From Burkholderiaceae bacterium (GTDB taxonomy: Bacteria > Pseudomonadota > Gammaproteobacteria > Burkholderiales > Burkholderiaceae_C), in assembly GCA_004322085.1 (NCBI GenBank), contig SCRR01000054.1, positions 1-54,676 on the forward strand: 54,676 nt of DNA. Direction: 5' to 3'. The notes beneath the pieces were generated by a model. The model was not told where the DNA came from, made no database searches, and was given only the letters and a program-made list of their open reading frames with translations. This document shows, piece after piece, positions 54,562 through 54,676 of this stretch (position 1 is the first letter of the stretch; every line of letters begins with the position of its first letter). The position numbers were made by a program, and so were the translations under genes.

Positions 54562-54676
54562 TTACACCGTGCCGAGGCGCTGGATGGCTTCCTGCGTGAA
54601 GTACTTCTGGTACATCTCCTGATTGTCGAGATCCCAGACGCTCTTGTAACCGCCGAAACAGGTATCCGCGTGGCAA
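54562..54676 (-). CDS. C-terminal 37 codons of an unidentified gene
   Basis: The frame runs in from the right edge and ends at TAA 54564-54562. It reads CHADTCFGGYKSVWDLDN, then EMYQKYFTQEAIQRLGTV. It looks like the end of a conserved metabolic enzyme, but I do not recognise which. The strong terminator just downstream supports it as a real 3' end. Confidence 0.6.
   Translation of the reverse strand, partial: CHADTCFGGYKSVWDLDNQEMYQKYFTQEAIQRLGTV

Overview
The window reads as a gammaproteobacterial chromosome, most likely Xanthomonadales. This is inferred from the GC-rich backbone gene set (rnr-rlmB next to tRNA-Leu, MdtABC-type pump, DUF748 giant protein, a REP-like intergenic palindrome) and from gene style; no rRNA or marker gene confirms it. 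It has two halves: a mosaic accessory region (about 1-24.8 kb) and a conserved, densely coding backbone (about 24.9-54.7 kb).

Accessory half. It opens with the C-terminus of a polymorphic toxin carrying a PD-(D/E)XK-like tip, followed 6 nt later by its presumed immunity gene. A lipoprotein and a possible decayed integron attC site follow. Next is a 1693-residue protein with an N-terminal restriction-like nuclease, a central P-loop NTPase and about 1100 residues of C-terminal sequence, an architecture like Avs/STAND antiviral proteins. Then comes a patchwork of ICE debris: a trbI C-terminus plus frameshifted DUF2274 gene, a DinJ antitoxin with a wrecked YafQ toxin, a CoiA-like protein, an integrase C-terminus, a solitary trypsin-like peptidase and an IS256-type transposase wreck. 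Two diverged copies of a ~150 bp sequence flank this patchwork. A two-gene Gabija system (gajA-gajB, overlapping by 4 nt) sits at 13.8-17.5 kb. Beyond it are a tyrosine recombinase, an array of nine degenerate 12-mers, dotD (one apparent base deletion at its lipobox) and dotC of a type IVB/IncI-like conjugation system. An IS256 element with an in-frame TAG in its transposase lies directly after dotC, where dotB would be expected. An AlpA-like regulator, IS3 scraps and a complete higBA module with a palindromic operator candidate close the region.

Backbone half. Genes encode a DHH-motif protein, a fused ABC exporter, a PPOX-like protein, tRNA-Leu(CAG), RNase R, an OmpA-like lipoprotein, RlmB, a DUF748 (AsmA-like) protein, an MdtA-MdtB-MdtC RND efflux operon, a TMEM175-type channel, a SMUG1-like uracil-DNA glycosylase, an aldehyde dehydrogenase, TrpG/PabA, an OprO/P-type porin, a YbdL-type aminotransferase overlapping a YafV-type omega-amidase, and a 14-TM-type MFS exporter. 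Between the porin and the aminotransferase lies a decaying molybdate/tungstate locus: a near-perfect ModE operator, a Mop/TOBE gene broken into three frames and a half-length WtpA/ModA-like binding protein.

The strongest items for follow-up are the nuclease-NTPase protein, Gabija, the 12-mer array beside the dotDC remnant, the toxin-immunity pair, and the dead molybdate locus with an intact operator. Reading is by eye from sequence only; no database search was run.
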